Assembly (NCBI RefSeq): GCF_039542305.1
Contig: NZ_BAABHW010000005.1
Span: 1-64,000 of the forward strand
Origin: Roseibacterium beibuensis
Lineage (GTDB): Bacteria > Pseudomonadota > Alphaproteobacteria > Rhodobacterales > Rhodobacteraceae
Direction: 5' to 3'
DNA length: 64,000 bases
Each line of letters starts with the position of its first letter. Position 1 is the stretch's first letter. Shown piece after piece: positions 61,506 to 64,000 of the stretch. The notes beneath the pieces are model-generated. The model had not been told where the DNA came from. It worked only from the letters and a program-made list of their open reading frames with translations, and did no database searches. A program made the position numbers and the translations under genes.

Positions 61506-61688
61506 GCGATGCGTCTCCCGGGGAAATGCGGAAGGCGGCCCTGCCATCTCGGACCGGCCGCCATTTGGCCGAGCCTATAGGCCAAAGCGCGGTGTGTCGC
61601 AAGGCGCGGTGAAGATCGCGGCTTGCGGGCGGGGGCGTGTGCCACGTATTGTCCGCGCAACACGCCCATCTGGACGCAGGAGACACCG

Positions 61689-62003
61689 ATGACGACCTTC
61701 GATGATCGCGAAAGCGCCTTCGAGAACAAGTACGCCCATGACGAGGAAATGAAGTTCAAGGCCGAGGCCCGCCGCAACAAGCTGATGGGGCTGTGGGTGG
61801 CCGACATCCTCGGCAAGACGGGCACGGAGGCCGAGGAGTATGCGAAATCGGTCGTCCTGTCCGATTTCGAGGAAGCCGGCCACGAGGACGTGATGCGCAA
61901 GGTGATGGGCGATCTCGGCGACAAGGTCTCCGAGACCGAGGTGCGCAAGAAATACGACGAATTGCTGGCCGTCGCCAAAGGGCAGATGGTCGAAGAGAAC
62001 TGA
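61689..62003 (+). CDS. F1Fo-ATP synthase zeta subunit (DUF1476), natural ATPase inhibitor
   Basis: A 104-residue helical protein closely matching the zeta subunit first found in Paracoccus denitrificans: MTTFDDRESAFENKYAHDEE followed by AEARRNKLMGLWVADILGK and EAGHEDVMRKV. The N-terminal segment is the inhibitory helix that blocks ATP hydrolysis by F1, acting like mitochondrial IF1. It is encoded apart from the atp genes, next to purC. AGGAG precedes ATG 61689. A strong terminator follows. Confidence 0.92.
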   Translation: MTTFDDRESAFENKYAHDEEMKFKAEARRNKLMGLWVADILGKTGTEAEEYAKSVVLSDFEEAGHEDVMRKVMGDLGDKVSETEVRKKYDELLAVAKGQMVEEN

Positions 62004-62019
62004 GCGCACACCGCGCAAG

Positions 62020-62060
62020 CAACGGCCCCGCGCAGCCCGCGCGGGGCCGTTGCTGTTTCC
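62020..62060 (+). terminator. Intrinsic terminator of the zeta-subunit gene
   Basis: Perfect 15-bp stem at 62020-62034 and 62040-62054 (outer GCAACGGCC with GGCCGTTGC), 5-base loop, then TGTTTC. One of the strongest hairpins in the window. Confidence 0.88.
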
Positions 62061-62123
62061 CGGCCGGCGTTTCCACCCGGCAACGGCACCCGCAAATGAC
62101 CCCGACGCAGGTCTTTTTGCCCT

Positions 62124-62135
62124 TGTTTCACGAAA
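62124..62135 (+). promoter_or_regulatory. Small palindrome upstream of the homocysteine methyltransferase gene
   Basis: GTTTC-AC-GAAAC lies 48 bases before the start codon, a possible operator. I looked for SAM- or SAH-binding riboswitch features in this 130-base leader and recognised none. Confidence 0.3.
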
Positions 62136-62183
62136 CCGCCCACATCATGTGACCCCTGCGCGCAAGACCGGAGAGATGTCCCG

Positions 62184-63196
<1,013 letters not shown>

Positions 63197-63200
<4 letters not shown>

Positions 63201-63796
63201 GCGGGCTTGCGCGCGATCAGATCGACCAGGGCGGATCGGCCCGCGTGCCCGATCCCTTCCTCGATCTCGGCGTCGTAATCGGCGAGGCGCAGGATCTCCC
63301 ACCCGTCGAAGGCGGCCGCCAATTGCGTTATCGTGTACATGTTCTCGCGGCGTCCTGGGCCGCCGGTGCCGTACTCGACCTGCCGCGGCGCATAGCCATG
63401 CAGCAACATCAGCCCGCCGGGCCGCACGGCGCGCGCCATGTCGGCCAGCATCCGGTCTCGTTGCGGCGGGCCGAGGAACTGGATGAAGATGCCGACCACG
63501 GCGTCGACTTGCTGCGACCAGTCCCACGCTTCGATGCCGGCGACCTGGAAATCGACCACGACACCGCGCGTCGCTGCCAGCTTTCGAGCCTTCTCCACGG
63601 CGACGGGACTGGCATCGAAAGCGGTCACGTCATGGCCCAGCGCCGCCAGGTGCACCGAGTTGCGCCCCTCGCCATCGGCCGCTGAAAGAACCCTGCTGCC
63701 GGGTCCGAGCACATGCGCCCAGTCCGCAAGGAACCCCGCTGGCGCGGTTCCGTACACGTAGTCTTCGCGGTCGAACCGCGCGTCCCATCCGCTCAT
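63197..63796 (-). CDS. SAM-dependent methyltransferase, TehB/thiopurine-like
   Basis: A 199-residue class I methyltransferase. It begins GWDARFDREDYVYGTAPAGF, then motif I VLSAADGEGRNSVHLAALGH and motif II VTAFDASPVAVEKA, and FIQFLGPPQRDRM. The N-terminal pattern fits the tellurite-resistance/thiopurine methyltransferase branch, acting on small nucleophiles; the substrate is unproven. Motif I reads ADGEG instead of the usual GxGxG, common in this branch. Confidence 0.87.
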
Positions 63797-63854
63797 CGCC
63801 TGCCCCCATGTCCGGTCCCCCCGCAGGTATGGGGCGCAACTCCCTCCGACAAGG

Positions 63855-63925
63855 CCGTTTTTCTCGAGAAAAACGGACCGGAAAACCGGGGTTTTCCGAA
63901 ACGGAAATCTCGAGATTTCCGGTCC
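63855..63925. repeat. Cluster of three perfect palindromes nested in a longer inverted repeat
   Basis: Three palindromes in 71 bases: a perfect 22-bp one centred on CTCGAG (63855-63876), CGGAAAAC with GTTTTCCG (63879-63898), and a perfect 20-bp one again centred on CTCGAG (63902-63921). In addition GGACCGGAAA (63875-63884) and TTTCCGGTCC (63916-63925) form a 10-bp stem enclosing the second and third. These foldings compete. It lies in the 3' region of the gene ending at 63932 and upstream of the methyltransferase; terminator, processing site or a dispersed repeat are all possible. Confidence 0.7.
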
Positions 63926-63931
63926 CTTCCG

Positions 63932-64000
63932 TTACAGCAGGTCCAGTTGATCACCCGGTCGCGGCGGGCGGTGAAACAGGTCGCAGCGCAGGCGCGGCTG
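63932..64000 (-). CDS. 3' end of an unidentified gene (runs off the window)
   Basis: The last 22 codons of a minus-strand reading frame ending in TAA at 63932-63934. The peptide ends LFHRPPRPGDQLDLL. Codon composition fits the surrounding genes, but the fragment is too short to recognise a family. The palindrome cluster begins right after its stop codon. Confidence 0.45.
   Translation of the reverse strand, partial: QPRLRCDLFHRPPRPGDQLDLL

Noticed and set aside
62061..62183. SAM or SAH riboswitch upstream of bmt
   Set aside because: Expected for a methionine-cycle gene in this group, but I find none of the conserved cores or pseudoknot pairings by eye.

Overview
The window looks like chromosomal DNA of a Rhodobacteraceae (Roseobacter-group) alphaproteobacterium. 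The GC content is high. Several genes have family-typical alphaproteobacterial forms: the F1Fo-ATPase zeta subunit (DUF1476), an RNase E whose S1 domain is split by an acidic insert, a two-gene TAXI-type TRAP transporter, a bactofilin paired with an M23 peptidase, and a GTTC-N7-GTTC LexA box in front of uvrA. Most of the window is housekeeping DNA. No rRNA, tRNA or CRISPR array was recognised.

Layout. 1-85 is the N-terminal end of an IS1595-type transposase. 182-5726 (minus) holds lon, with a sigma32-like promoter, a 670-base gene-free stretch, tgt and a lipoprotein gene. 5868-9300 (plus) holds a RimB-RimK fusion, sufT, a DUF3307 membrane protein, sufA and a TfoX-like gene. 9332-12426 has a 2OG-Fe(II) oxygenase, tpiA and a secreted protein with three internal repeats. 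12577-18316 is a catabolic module: tartrate/D-malate dehydrogenase, a divergent LysR regulator, and a TAXI binding protein with its fused TRAP permease. 18423-25425 has a P450, a patatin phospholipase, SOS-regulated uvrA, a small membrane protein and an MFS exporter. 25598-29125 encodes a secreted vWA protein ending in eight 88-residue repeats. 29187-33739 has lpdA behind a 28-bp palindrome, DUF924, an MFS transporter and queA. 33736-41604 has a giant AsmA/YhdP-like protein coupled to queA, bcp, DUF455, the M23-bactofilin shape operon and a DUF2189 membrane protein. 41662-52223 has an amidase, a di-haem peroxidase, prfB, PBP1A, a methyltransferase, AmiC, an aminotransferase and a DsbA-like protein. 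52292-58657 has rne with a long leader and a DctB/DctD pair whose regulator lacks GAFTGA. 58729-63796 has purC-purS-adh-purQ, the ATPase zeta subunit, a homocysteine methyltransferase and another methyltransferase. The window ends in a cluster of perfect palindromes and the 3' end of an unidentified gene.

Themes. Envelope construction is well represented (PBP1A, AmiC, LytM-type M23, bactofilin, AsmA-like, DsbA). Queuosine synthesis is split between tgt and queA, about 30 kb apart. No complete novel defence or mobile system was found. The observations most worth following are the repeat-bearing vWA protein, the GAFTGA-less DctD, the palindrome upstream of lpdA, the helically phased repeats upstream of the M23-bactofilin operon, the alcohol dehydrogenase inside the pur operon, and the terminal palindrome cluster.
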